Positions 56,460-64,000 of a stretch of DNA of 64,000 bases are shown here, piece after piece. Made by a program: the position numbers and the translations under genes. The notes below the pieces were generated by a model, which ran no database searches, was not told where the DNA came from, and was given only the letters and a program-made list of their open reading frames with translations. Position 1 is the stretch's first letter. Every line of letters begins with the position of its first letter. The stretch is from Halomonas sp. (GTDB lineage Bacteria; Pseudomonadota; Gammaproteobacteria; Pseudomonadales; Halomonadaceae): NCBI RefSeq assembly GCF_011050415.1, contig NZ_DRFS01000019.1:62001-126000 (forward strand), written 5' to 3'.

Positions 56460-57125
56460 TAACGCCACTCATGATAAAACGCTTTCCACCATATCAGCCC
56501 AGGGGAGCAGGCAGCTCGAGCCGAAAATAACTGGCTAGGTGCCCATAACGTAGTGGGGGCAGCGTCATCATAATCAAGACCCCGAACCAGAACAGGGTAT
56601 CCCAGGCGTTCTTGCCGGCAGCACATCATCCCAGGTTAATCCATCGTTGAGCAGGAGTATGGAGAGGCCAATAAACGCCTATGTTGTGGTATTGAGGGTG
56701 ACCCAATCGCCTATAAATAGCGCCGGGATATCCGCCCAAAGCAGCAACAGAAAGACAAGCAACATGATGCCTTCGTTTCTATTGAGCTTACCTAGTGCAG
56801 CAAGTTTATGGAGTGCCATTTGCGAGTCATGAGGTGTCTGTTTGGCTTCAGGCGGATGCAGCCAGTAAAAAATCAGCGGCATGGCCAGCCCGGGTAACAG
56901 CATAGGACTGCCTAGGTCGTCCAACTCAACTGAATCTCTGGAGCGGTGGCAGTGACAGATGTTGCTGAGGTAATAGGGTTGGTATGATAATGCACCTGAG
57001 CTAGGTATGAGCCGATTTTGTCTGAAATGCCATCTTCCTGTCGTGCATCAAAGTCTTTAGCAATCAAGCGCATGATGTCGCTGTCACGGGCAGTATTGAG
57101 GGGAGTTATGGGAGTAACTATGAGT
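56460..57125 (-). pseudogene. Decayed DASS-family transporter gene
   Basis: Minus-strand fragments of a second divalent-anion carrier lie in three frames. About 57125-56915 gives TPITPLNTARDSD and DKIGSYLAQVHYHTNPITSA, matching the family's PSNTAR and TSA motifs. After a frameshift near 56915, MLLPGLAMPLIFYWLHPPEA and LGKLNRNEGIMLLVF run to an in-frame TAG near 56680. Then AFIGLSILLLNDGLTWDDVL, another shift and NAWDTLFWFGVLIMM follow. The N-terminal third is missing. It is not a copy of the intact DASS gene at 44674 but a distinct paralogue. 56262-56459 and 57126-57287 hold nothing recognised. Confidence 0.75.
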
Positions 57126-57287
57126 TTAGAAAAAATCAAACGATAGTCAATTTCCAGAGTTTTTCTTACCACAAATAGTGATGAAATAGTAGCTTATTAA
57201 GAAGAAAGTGCATTATGGCTTCACTACCGAATGGGATAGTTACATCGGCGTGTAGTGATTTTTAACCACTAGATATAATAAATGAAT

Positions 57288-57316
57288 AAGTCGGCGATGT
57301 AGCCCATCGCCGACTT
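57288..57316 (-). terminator. Terminator of the RND efflux operon
   Basis: AAGTCGGCGATG (57288-57299) and CATCGCCGACTT (57305-57316) form a perfect 12-bp stem with a 5-nt loop, 21 nt after the RND permease stop codon. On the minus strand it is followed by ATTCATTTATT, moderately U-rich. Confidence 0.7.
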
Positions 57317-57336
57317 GTATTAAAGTTTATAAAAGG

Positions 57337-60300
57337 CTATGCCTTGTTGGGCTCATGCGCCAGCTTGTCCTTGTCGTAACGAATCTTAAAGAACAGTGAG
57401 TAGAGCACAGGCACCGCAATCAGCGTCAGGATCGATGCAAAGGCTAACCCACCCATGATAGTGACTGCCATGCTATTGAAGAAGGCATCCGTCAAAAGTG
57501 GGAGCATGCCGAGAATCGTGGTGCCAGCGGCCAACAGCACCGGGCGAAGACGGCTTACACTCGCATCAACAAGAGCTCTAATTGCTTCTTTATCGGTGTC
57601 GATCTGATCATCAATTTCATCGACCAGCACGATGGCATTTTTCATGAGCATCCCCGATAGACTCAGCATGCCTAGTAGCGCAGTAAATGAGAATGGCAAC
57701 CCAGTGAGCAAAAGCCCAATCACCACACCGCATACCGACATAGGTACCACCAGCCAAATGATCAGCGGTTGCTTAAGCTTCCCGAACAGCAGGATCGAGA
57801 TCAACAGCATGATTAGTACGCTGATGGGTATTTGTTTAAATAAAGCGGCCTGAGCATCACCTGAATTTTCATATTCCCCTCCCCATTGGAAGGAGTAACC
57901 AGGCGGCAACTCGATCGCTTCGAGATTGCTGCGTATCGACTGGAAGGCTTCATTGGCAGTATAACCATCGGCCGTGTCTGCTAGCACGGTAAGTGTGCGG
58001 ACTCGGTTACGACGTGAAATCAAGCTCTCTTCGCTTCGCGTCTCGAAGGCGTCGACGATCTGGCTGATTGGAATGAACGTTTGCTCGGCATTGCTCCACA
58101 CCAGACGATCCGACAGCAGGTCGACATTGTCGCGCTCGTTGGCGGGCGGGCGCGCGACCACCGGGATGAAGTTGTCACCTTCGCGGTAAGTGCCGGCTTG
58201 CGTGCCCGAGGAGGAGAACTGCAATGTCTGGGCGATCTCGTCACGATTGACGCCAGCGATCCTTGCTCGCTCCTCGTTGATAATCGGCACCACCATCAAT
58301 TCCTGCTGTCGCCAGTCATGCCTCACATCGATGAGCATGGGATTTTCCAGCATCAGATGCTCCGCCTCTTCGGCAAGCCGACGCAGAACGGCAGGGTCGC
58401 TACCCTGGAACCTCGCTTCTACATCTGCCCCATCCCCGGGGCCGAATTGCAGTCGCTGGGTGCGCACCTCGGCTTGTGAATAGGCTTCGCTCAGTTCACG
58501 GTAGATTTCCGGATCCAGTGCATCGATGGTCTCCAAGTCCTGGGCTCGAATGATGAACTGCGCATAGGAGGGGGCGGGCTGCTCAGGGGCATAGGTCAGC
58601 ATGAAGCGCGAGGCACCACGGCCAATAAAGGATGTGACCGACTCGACACCCTCTTTCTCCATCAGGTAGCGATCTATCTCCTTGGCGTCGCGTTCTGTGG
58701 CACGAATGTCTGTGCCGTGTTGAAGCGAGTAGTTGACATAGAAGATGGGGGTGTTGGAGTTGGGGAAGAAGGCCTGGGGAATCAGTCCGAACCCCCAGAT
58801 ACATAGTGCGGTGATGGCAACCAGCAAAGCAACGGTTATGAGCCTGACACGCAACGCAAGGGTCAGTAGTTTCTGATAAGCACGATAGAGAAAGCCAGCG
58901 TATGGATCCTTATCGTCACCCTTGATATTCTTCAGCAGATAATAACCCAACAGCGGCGTTACCGTGATGGCAAGCAACCAGCTCAGCAATAATGAGATCA
59001 TGATGACCATGAACAGAGAGAACAAAAATTCACCTGTTACATCGTCGGAGAGGCCGATCCCGGCGAATGCCATGATCCCAATGACGGTGGCCCCGAGCAA
59101 CGGAATCTGAGTGCGCTTGGCCGAGGCGCTGGCAGCATCCGTTGCGCTCTGGCCACGTTTGATATTGATTACCATCCCCTCGGCGACTACGATGGCGTTG
59201 TCGACTAGCATGCCCATGGCGATAATGAGCGCGCCAAGCGAGATGCGCTCCATCTCGATATTCAAGATGGCCATAAATAGTAGGGTGCCCAGTACGGTCA
59301 GCAGCAGTGTGGCGCCCACTACGACACCGATCCGCCAGCCCATGAAGAGGCACAGCACGATAATGACGATGGCCACCGACATTGCTAGGTTGATCAGGAA
59401 ATCGTTGATGGCATCATCCACGACCCGGTGCTGCTCGTAGATGGGATGCAGCTCCACCCCCAGTGGGATGCGGCCCTCGAGCGATGCCAAATGGGCTTCG
59501 ACTGCTTTGCCCACCTCGATGATATTCTCGGTCTCAATGCCGGCAATCGCAAGGGTGAAAGCATCCTGCCGGTTGTGGCGGATGAGGTGATTGGGAATCT
59601 CTGTGGTCGTGCGATAGACATGTGCGATGTCGGCCAGTGACACCTGTTCGGTGGAGCCGGGACGCCCGATGCGGATTGATTCGATATTCTCGACACTGTC
59701 AATCTGGGTTCTTGCCACTATCCTGACATGGCTATCACCTACTCGCAGAGATCCTGCACTTTCAACCGTATTTTCAGTCTGAATAGTGTTAAGCACTTGT
59801 TCGATGGGAATGCCCAGCGTTGTTAGGCGTTCATTGGGAATTTCTATATAAATAGTCTCCTCACGTTCGCCAGCTGTCGCAACACGAGATACACCGGATA
59901 CGCTTAATAATTCTCGTTGCAAAAAGGTGGATATCTTCCGAATTTCGTTAGTTGAATAGCCTTCAGCTGTTACTGCATAGAACAACCCATAAACCTCGCC
60001 AAAGTCATCATTGACCTGGGAGGGGGAAGCGCCTTCAGGCAGTGTCCCCTGAGTATCGTTGACCTTCCTTCTCAGTTCGTCCCAGATCTGGGGAAGCTGA
60101 TTGCTGCCATAGGTATCGGCAATCTCCACTTCAATTTCCGATCTTCCCGGTAGTGATAGAGACTCGATAATATCGACTTGAGGTAACTCCTGTATTGCTC
60201 GTTCCAGGCGCTCTGTGATCTCCTCCTCCACCTCCTGCGCTGTGGCGCCAGGATACTCAGTGTTGATGATGGCATTGGGAATCGTGAAGGCGGGATCCTC

Positions 60301-60405
60301 CAGTTTACCTAACGTATTGAACCCCCAAATCCCGCCAAAGAAACAGATAATGATGATAAGCCAAGTATTGAGTGGTCGCTCAATGGATGATCTTGTAATA
60401 TTCAT
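57337..60405 (-). CDS. RND efflux pump inner-membrane permease
   Basis: 1022-aa, 12-helix resistance-nodulation-division pump with two large periplasmic loops, driven by the proton gradient. It begins MNITRSSIERPLNTWLIII. The fourth helix has GMLVDNAIVVAEG (around residue 400), where AcrB has two Asp; here the second is Asn, as in a subset of RND pumps. GMLSLSGMLMKNAIVLVDEI lies in the second half. The start at 60405 is the family start; the longer frame to 60531 overlaps the adaptor gene. Substrates (drugs, detergents, solvents) cannot be told from sequence alone. Confidence 0.92.
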   Translation of the reverse strand: MNITRSSIERPLNTWLIIIICFFGGIWGFNTLGKLEDPAFTIPNAIINTEYPGATAQEVEEEITERLERAIQELPQVDIIESLSLPGRSEIEVEIADTYGSNQLPQIWDELRRKVNDTQGTLPEGASPSQVNDDFGEVYGLFYAVTAEGYSTNEIRKISTFLQRELLSVSGVSRVATAGEREETIYIEIPNERLTTLGIPIEQVLNTIQTENTVESAGSLRVGDSHVRIVARTQIDSVENIESIRIGRPGSTEQVSLADIAHVYRTTTEIPNHLIRHNRQDAFTLAIAGIETENIIEVGKAVEAHLASLEGRIPLGVELHPIYEQHRVVDDAINDFLINLAMSVAIVIIVLCLFMGWRIGVVVGATLLLTVLGTLLFMAILNIEMERISLGALIIAMGMLVDNAIVVAEGMVINIKRGQSATDAASASAKRTQIPLLGATVIGIMAFAGIGLSDDVTGEFLFSLFMVIMISLLLSWLLAITVTPLLGYYLLKNIKGDDKDPYAGFLYRAYQKLLTLALRVRLITVALLVAITALCIWGFGLIPQAFFPNSNTPIFYVNYSLQHGTDIRATERDAKEIDRYLMEKEGVESVTSFIGRGASRFMLTYAPEQPAPSYAQFIIRAQDLETIDALDPEIYRELSEAYSQAEVRTQRLQFGPGDGADVEARFQGSDPAVLRRLAEEAEHLMLENPMLIDVRHDWRQQELMVVPIINEERARIAGVNRDEIAQTLQFSSSGTQAGTYREGDNFIPVVARPPANERDNVDLLSDRLVWSNAEQTFIPISQIVDAFETRSEESLISRRNRVRTLTVLADTADGYTANEAFQSIRSNLEAIELPPGYSFQWGGEYENSGDAQAALFKQIPISVLIMLLISILLFGKLKQPLIIWLVVPMSVCGVVIGLLLTGLPFSFTALLGMLSLSGMLMKNAIVLVDEIDDQIDTDKEAIRALVDASVSRLRPVLLAAGTTILGMLPLLTDAFFNSMAVTIMGGLAFASILTLIAVPVLYSLFFKIRYDKDKLAHEPNKA

Positions 60406-60415
60406 GACAAGCTCT

Positions 60416-61468
60416 CTATAGTGCCTGTTCCAGTGGCCGAACCGGCATGCCGTCACGCAACAAGTGCAAACCGGCGACCACGATGGTAGTACCTCGTTCC
60501 AGTCCGGAAATGACAGGCACGCTATCGCCACTGATCTCGCCTAATGCCACCTGCTGGGAGGTTACGGTCTTTTCGTCGGTGTTGTAGCGCCAGACATGAA
60601 AGTTGCCGGCCTCATCCTTGGCGACCGCGCTGACGGGAATCATGATGACAGGAGGCATGACATCATCGGCCAGGGAAATGAACACCGTCGCGGTCATGCC
60701 GGGCAGGGCGACTAAGGGAGTATCGTCGATGAGAGCAAACTCTACTTCATAGGTTTGCGCAACTTCATCGGGCTCGGTGACATGTTCGCGATATTCAAGA
60801 GGGATGCGATGGCCGGGCATGGCTAACAGTTCGGCTTCGATCTCGAAACGATCAGAGTTGGCGACATACTGGATCAAAGCTTCCGGCGCACTCATTCTGA
60901 TTCGGAGCTCGGTAACATCCTGTACCCTGACCACCTGTTCATTAGGCTGAATGTTGCTGTGTAGGTCCGTTAGGCGGCGAGTCACCAACGCATCGAAGGG
61001 TGCCCTAATGGTAGTATACGAGAGATCCTGCCTAGCACTTTCCAACTGAACTTCCGACAGTTCAAAGTTGGTTTGAGCTTCATCGAACACGGACTGAGAA
61101 ACAGCGTTGTGCGCCAGAAGGTTTCGCTTGCGTTGCATGTCGCGTCTAGCGAGGTTGCTTTCCGCTTCCGCTTTTCTTAACGCTAATGCATAGTCGGTTT
61201 GTTCGAGGCGAGCTACCAACTCGCCCTCAGGAATAACGCCACCTTGAATTGCTGGAAATTCAGACAGACGACCACCCACTTGAAATGAAAGATCGACAGT
61301 ATTCAGGGCATCGACTCGGCCTACGAAACGGCGACTTATGATATCACTTTGCTGGTTAGTTTCTATAACTTTGACCACTCGCGGGCTCACTTCACGCTCT
61401 TTTTCGTCACTGCTACAACCAGTTAATAATACTGAAAAAATAAATATAAATGTTTTTTTTGGTCTCAT
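60416..61468 (-). CDS. RND efflux periplasmic adaptor lipoprotein
   Basis: 350-aa membrane-fusion protein linking the permease to an outer-membrane channel. A signal peptide ends in lipobox LLTGC (Cys18). The lipoyl/barrel parts are seen in VGRVDALNTVDLSFQVGGRL and YTTIRAPFDALVTRRLTDLHS (shown in part), with a helical hairpin between. ATG 61468 has AAGGG upstream; the frame runs on to 61540 without support. First gene of the two-gene minus-strand operon. The 284-bp divergent gap to the AraC gene is AT-rich and shows no recognised operator. Confidence 0.9.
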   Translation of the reverse strand: MRPKKTFIFIFSVLLTGCSSDEKEREVSPRVVKVIETNQQSDIISRRFVGRVDALNTVDLSFQVGGRLSEFPAIQGGVIPEGELVARLEQTDYALALRKAEAESNLARRDMQRKRNLLAHNAVSQSVFDEAQTNFELSEVQLESARQDLSYTTIRAPFDALVTRRLTDLHSNIQPNEQVVRVQDVTELRIRMSAPEALIQYVANSDRFEIEAELLAMPGHRIPLEYREHVTEPDEVAQTYEVEFALIDDTPLVALPGMTATVFISLADDVMPPVIMIPVSAVAKDEAGNFHVWRYNTDEKTVTSQQVALGEISGDSVPVISGLERGTTIVVAGLHLLRDGMPVRPLEQAL

Positions 61469-61752
61469 TAAAGCCCTTCCTTGATGTAATGGCCGAGTGA
61501 AGTTTATAGGCGATGATGTTTGTTTTAAGTATGAGGGCATTTATTATGACTCTATGAGCCCGGGGTTTTTAATGTGTTTATTTTTTCATGTATGCTTTAT
61601 TCCTATTTGAATTGCTGTTTACAATGCTGGGTTATATGGTGATGGTTGATTTGAGTATTATTTAATCGGTAATGGTGGAATATTTACCGCTGAACTTCTA
61701 GTGGCCTAGGGCGACAGCATGCTGGCTTTCTGCGACAGGAAAGAGGAGGCTT

Positions 61753-62793
61753 ATGACTAAAATGGCAAAAACTCCCTCCACGAATGCAATCGAAAAGGGG
61801 ACTATTGCTGCGTCGGTGGCGAGATATAAGATCGATGTGATCCGAAAGGTGGGGTTGGACGAGAAGCGTCTATGTTATTCGGTGGGTCTTAACATGGCCG
61901 AGCTTGATGACCCGAATGGCCGTATCTCCAAGGCCGTTCTCTTTCGTCTATTCTCACTTGCTTCAGCAGAATCGAAGATGATTAGTTTGGGTTTACAGTG
62001 CGATGAGTATCTCGATGCCGGTTTCTTGGGCATAGTCGGCTACACTATGATGTCTTGCTCAAATTTCAAGCAGGCGTTGCAACGTTTGGAAAGGTATTCT
62101 GTTCTCCTCGATGATGAACTAGAGGTGTGGACCGAGCGGGAAGAGGGGAATTTAAGATTATCGGCCAGGATCGGTTCGGTTGAGCGTTATCCTTTCGATT
62201 ACATGATGGCAGGAATTAAGGGGTTTTTGAGCTTTTGTAAGGTATTACTGGGGAGCTATCCGATTACACATGAGCTTAACGTAATGTACGGTAGGCCAAA
62301 TAGTTATGAAGAAGGGACATTGTTTTTCAAAAACATTAATTTTGAGATGCCTTTTTTTTCAATTTTATTTGATGCTGACACGCTTTCCAAACCACTGCGT
62401 TCTTTCAACCCTAATCTTGACCGCGTTCATGTAGATATTGCAGAGGCAATGCTTGAAAATTTTAATTCAGTAAAAAGTGTTGATTATATTAGGCAGTTAA
62501 TTAGTGAGTCACTTTCAGGCCGAGCTCTTAGCCTGGGGGATTTGGCTATTCGGTTAAGTGTGAGTAAGCGAACCTTACAACGTGAACTTGAAGTACAAGA
62601 AACTAGTTTCAAAGAGATACTTGATGATGTACGTAAACAGCAAGCCAAGCAATATTTGCTCTACTCCAAGAAGAACATGAAGGAGATCTCCTGGAGTCTT
62701 GGATTTGTTGAGATTAGTAGCTTTTATCGGGCCAGCCATCAATGGTTTGGGATGACTCCAAAGCAGTACCGCTTCAAGCATCAAGAGTTATGA
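61753..62793 (+). CDS. AraC-family regulator, probable control of the efflux genes
   Basis: 346-aa regulator with an N-terminal arabinose-binding-like domain of the OruR/ArgR-type AraC subgroup (about 25-215; GLDEKRLCYSVGLNMAELDD, given in part, and LGIVGYTMMSCSNFKQAL) and two C-terminal helix-turn-helix motifs (about 245-345; LAIRLSVSKRTLQREL and EISSFYRASHQWFGMTPKQYR). A GAGGAGG ribosome site precedes the ATG. It is divergent from the RND adaptor and permease and in line with the outer-membrane factor. Noticeably AT-rich, which suggests recent acquisition. Confidence 0.88.
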   Translation: MTKMAKTPSTNAIEKGTIAASVARYKIDVIRKVGLDEKRLCYSVGLNMAELDDPNGRISKAVLFRLFSLASAESKMISLGLQCDEYLDAGFLGIVGYTMMSCSNFKQALQRLERYSVLLDDELEVWTEREEGNLRLSARIGSVERYPFDYMMAGIKGFLSFCKVLLGSYPITHELNVMYGRPNSYEEGTLFFKNINFEMPFFSILFDADTLSKPLRSFNPNLDRVHVDIAEAMLENFNSVKSVDYIRQLISESLSGRALSLGDLAIRLSVSKRTLQRELEVQETSFKEILDDVRKQQAKQYLLYSKKNMKEISWSLGFVEISSFYRASHQWFGMTPKQYRFKHQEL

Positions 62794-62834
62794 TTCCAGT
62801 GCTATCAATGACTAGAAATATAAGAGGTTAGAGC

Positions 62835-64000
62835 ATGTTTTTAACGTTTAAGGAAGAGCCTAATGTTGTTTTCAAGGGATTGCTTACGCCGCTGCTAGTT
62901 GGCGCAATCCTGTCAGGCTGTGCCATGGGGCCGGAGTATCAGGCACCTGATATTGCTCTGCCTGAAGAGTGGCCTGAGCATGTGTTCTTGAGTGACAAGC
63001 AGCATCATGATTGGAGTGACTGGTGGCGCCAGTTTCAAGACCCTAAACTTGACGCATTGGTTAAGCAAGCTACTAGCGAGAATCTCGAGTTAAGGCTTCA
63101 GCTTCAACGTATTCAAGAGGCCCGTGCTCAACTAGGTATGTCACGTGCTGAACAATTTCCTACGGTAGCGCTTCAGGCTGAGGCTTCGCGCGAACGCACC
63201 CCTGGAGCGATGCTGCCTGGTAATGGAGACATGGAGCCGATCCGTGATTTGATAGAATCGACTAACAACATGTTTTCGATCACCGGCGTTTTAGAGTATG
63301 AAGTGGATCTGTGGGGCAGGCTGGCGCGGGAGCGTGAAGCGGCGGAGGCTATGCTTGAGGAGAGTGCTTTTGCTCACGACGCCGCGCGTATCGGTATCAT
63401 AACCGATGTCGTATCTACTTATTTCAATCTGAGAAGCGCAGAAGCTCAGTACCGGATTACCGAAAATACGCTTGCTTCACAAGCAGAATCGTATCGTCTT
63501 GAGCAATTACGCTTTGATCTGGGCGATACCGATGAACTGGCACTGCGTCAGGCCCAATCTGAGCTGGAAACCTCACGTGCTGAACTGCCTGGCCTGAGAC
63601 AGCGGGTTCGCTTACTTGAGGGGGCCCTTGCCATTCTGGTCGGTAAGTCGCCTGCTGAGTTATTCGCCGAACTCGATTTTGGTGATTCGCAGTTGGATGA
63701 GATAGTCTTGCCAAGTGGGATGCCGTCGGTACTGCCCTCCGACCTGCTGCAGCGTCGCCCGGACATTCGAGCGGCTGAGGCCACCATGATCGCGGCGAAT
63801 GCCCGGATAGGCTCGGCTGAGGCGAGCAGGCTGCCATCACTCAATCTCTCTGCATTTCTGGGGAGTAGTACGGCGGACACCACTGATCTGTTCACCTCCT
63901 CAGCCGAAACTTGGGGGCTAGGCGCTTCCATCGCCGGGCCACTCTTCGACTTTGGGCGGGCGCGAGCGCAGGTTGAGACTGCTGAGGCACAAGCCGAGCA
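62835..64000 (+). CDS. RND outer-membrane factor lipoprotein, NodT/OprM family (cut by window end)
   Basis: An open frame of 388 codons from ATG 62835 to the last base with no stop, so the 3' end lies outside the window. The signal peptide ends at lipobox ILSGC (Cys29), followed by AMGPEYQAPDI, the typical start of NodT-type channels. Coiled-coil repeats follow: LRLQLQRIQEARAQLG, LRSAEAQYRIT, LPSDLLQRRPDIRAAEATM. It would form the trimeric exit duct for the adjacent RND pump. A usual length of about 470-490 aa means 80-100 residues are missing here. Confidence 0.9.
   Translation, partial: MFLTFKEEPNVVFKGLLTPLLVGAILSGCAMGPEYQAPDIALPEEWPEHVFLSDKQHHDWSDWWRQFQDPKLDALVKQATSENLELRLQLQRIQEARAQLGMSRAEQFPTVALQAEASRERTPGAMLPGNGDMEPIRDLIESTNNMFSITGVLEYEVDLWGRLAREREAAEAMLEESAFAHDAARIGIITDVVSTYFNLRSAEAQYRITENTLASQAESYRLEQLRFDLGDTDELALRQAQSELETSRAELPGLRQRVRLLEGALAILVGKSPAELFAELDFGDSQLDEIVLPSGMPSVLPSDLLQRRPDIRAAEATMIAANARIGSAEASRLPSLNLSAFLGSSTADTTDLFTSSAETWGLGASIAGPLFDFGRARAQVETAEAQAE

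Noticed and set aside
57126-57287. Possible small genes between the DASS pseudogene and the RND terminator
   Set aside because: No frame with a credible start, ribosome site and coding character was found.
60406-60531. Longer RND permease start giving 1064 residues
   Set aside because: It would overlap the end of the adaptor gene, and the extra residues lack the family's N-terminal helix pattern.

Overview
The window reads as one piece of a chromosome from a gammaproteobacterium, most likely a Halomonas/Vreelandella-type halophile. That assignment rests on the general character of the proteins and on the moderate-to-high GC of the core genes. No rRNA or other marker gene is present to prove it.

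Layout. (1) 1-7333: a chemoreceptor with a sigma-28-like promoter, a lytic-transglycosylase lipoprotein, and a GABA catabolism unit (MocR/GabR-type regulator divergent from gabDT). (2) 7334-10142: a lower-GC araC-azlD-azlC insert lying between two fragments of a decayed photolyase 3' end, followed by a CMD-family gene with an in-frame stop. (3) 10232-16741: two NarK-family transporters with a universal stress protein gene between them, then the narXL two-component system; a textbook 7-2-7 NarL site lies between narL and narK. (4) 16918-19053: a NarK-like half-transporter of unknown role, a conserved hypothetical, a SirB2-family protein and ubiT. (5) 19123-22243: nitric oxide defence (hmp, nnrS, nsrR) with a near-perfect NsrR operator. 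(6) 22394-25946: ubiV and ubiU (oxygen-independent ubiquinone hydroxylation) and hemN (anaerobic haem synthesis). (7) 26122-37122: narGHJI, a parvulin, and molybdenum-cofactor genes moaB, moeA, a DGC-motif protein and moaA. (8) 37212-39206: an intact photolyase and an IsdG-like monooxygenase. (9) 39226-56261: menaquinone synthesis (menA; menFDH; menBCE) split by a fumarate-respiration block (DASS carrier, aspA, dcuA, frdABCD). (10) 56262-57336: a decayed second DASS gene. (11) 57337-64000: an RND efflux system with an AraC regulator and an outer-membrane factor that runs off the window end.

How it works together. Regions 3-9 form an almost continuous anaerobic respiration island. Nitrate is sensed (NarXL), imported or exchanged (NarK), reduced (NarGHI), and the resulting NO is handled (Hmp, NnrS, NsrR). 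UbiTUV supply ubiquinone without oxygen, and HemN supplies haem. Aspartate is imported (DcuA), deaminated to fumarate (AspA) and reduced by FrdABCD with menaquinone as probable donor. Two identical perfect FNR/Anr boxes stand before aspA and frdA, and weaker ones before nnrS, ubiU/hemN and menA/doxX.

No CRISPR array, tRNA, rRNA, integrase, transposase or prophage gene was seen. Nothing in the window is clearly a wholly new system. The most unusual points are the E. coli-type menFDHBCE gene order cut in two by the fumarate block, a structured 136-bp element inside the frd operon, a photolyase relic split by the azl insert, and four short tandem duplications in the intergenic DNA of the nitrate/NO genes.
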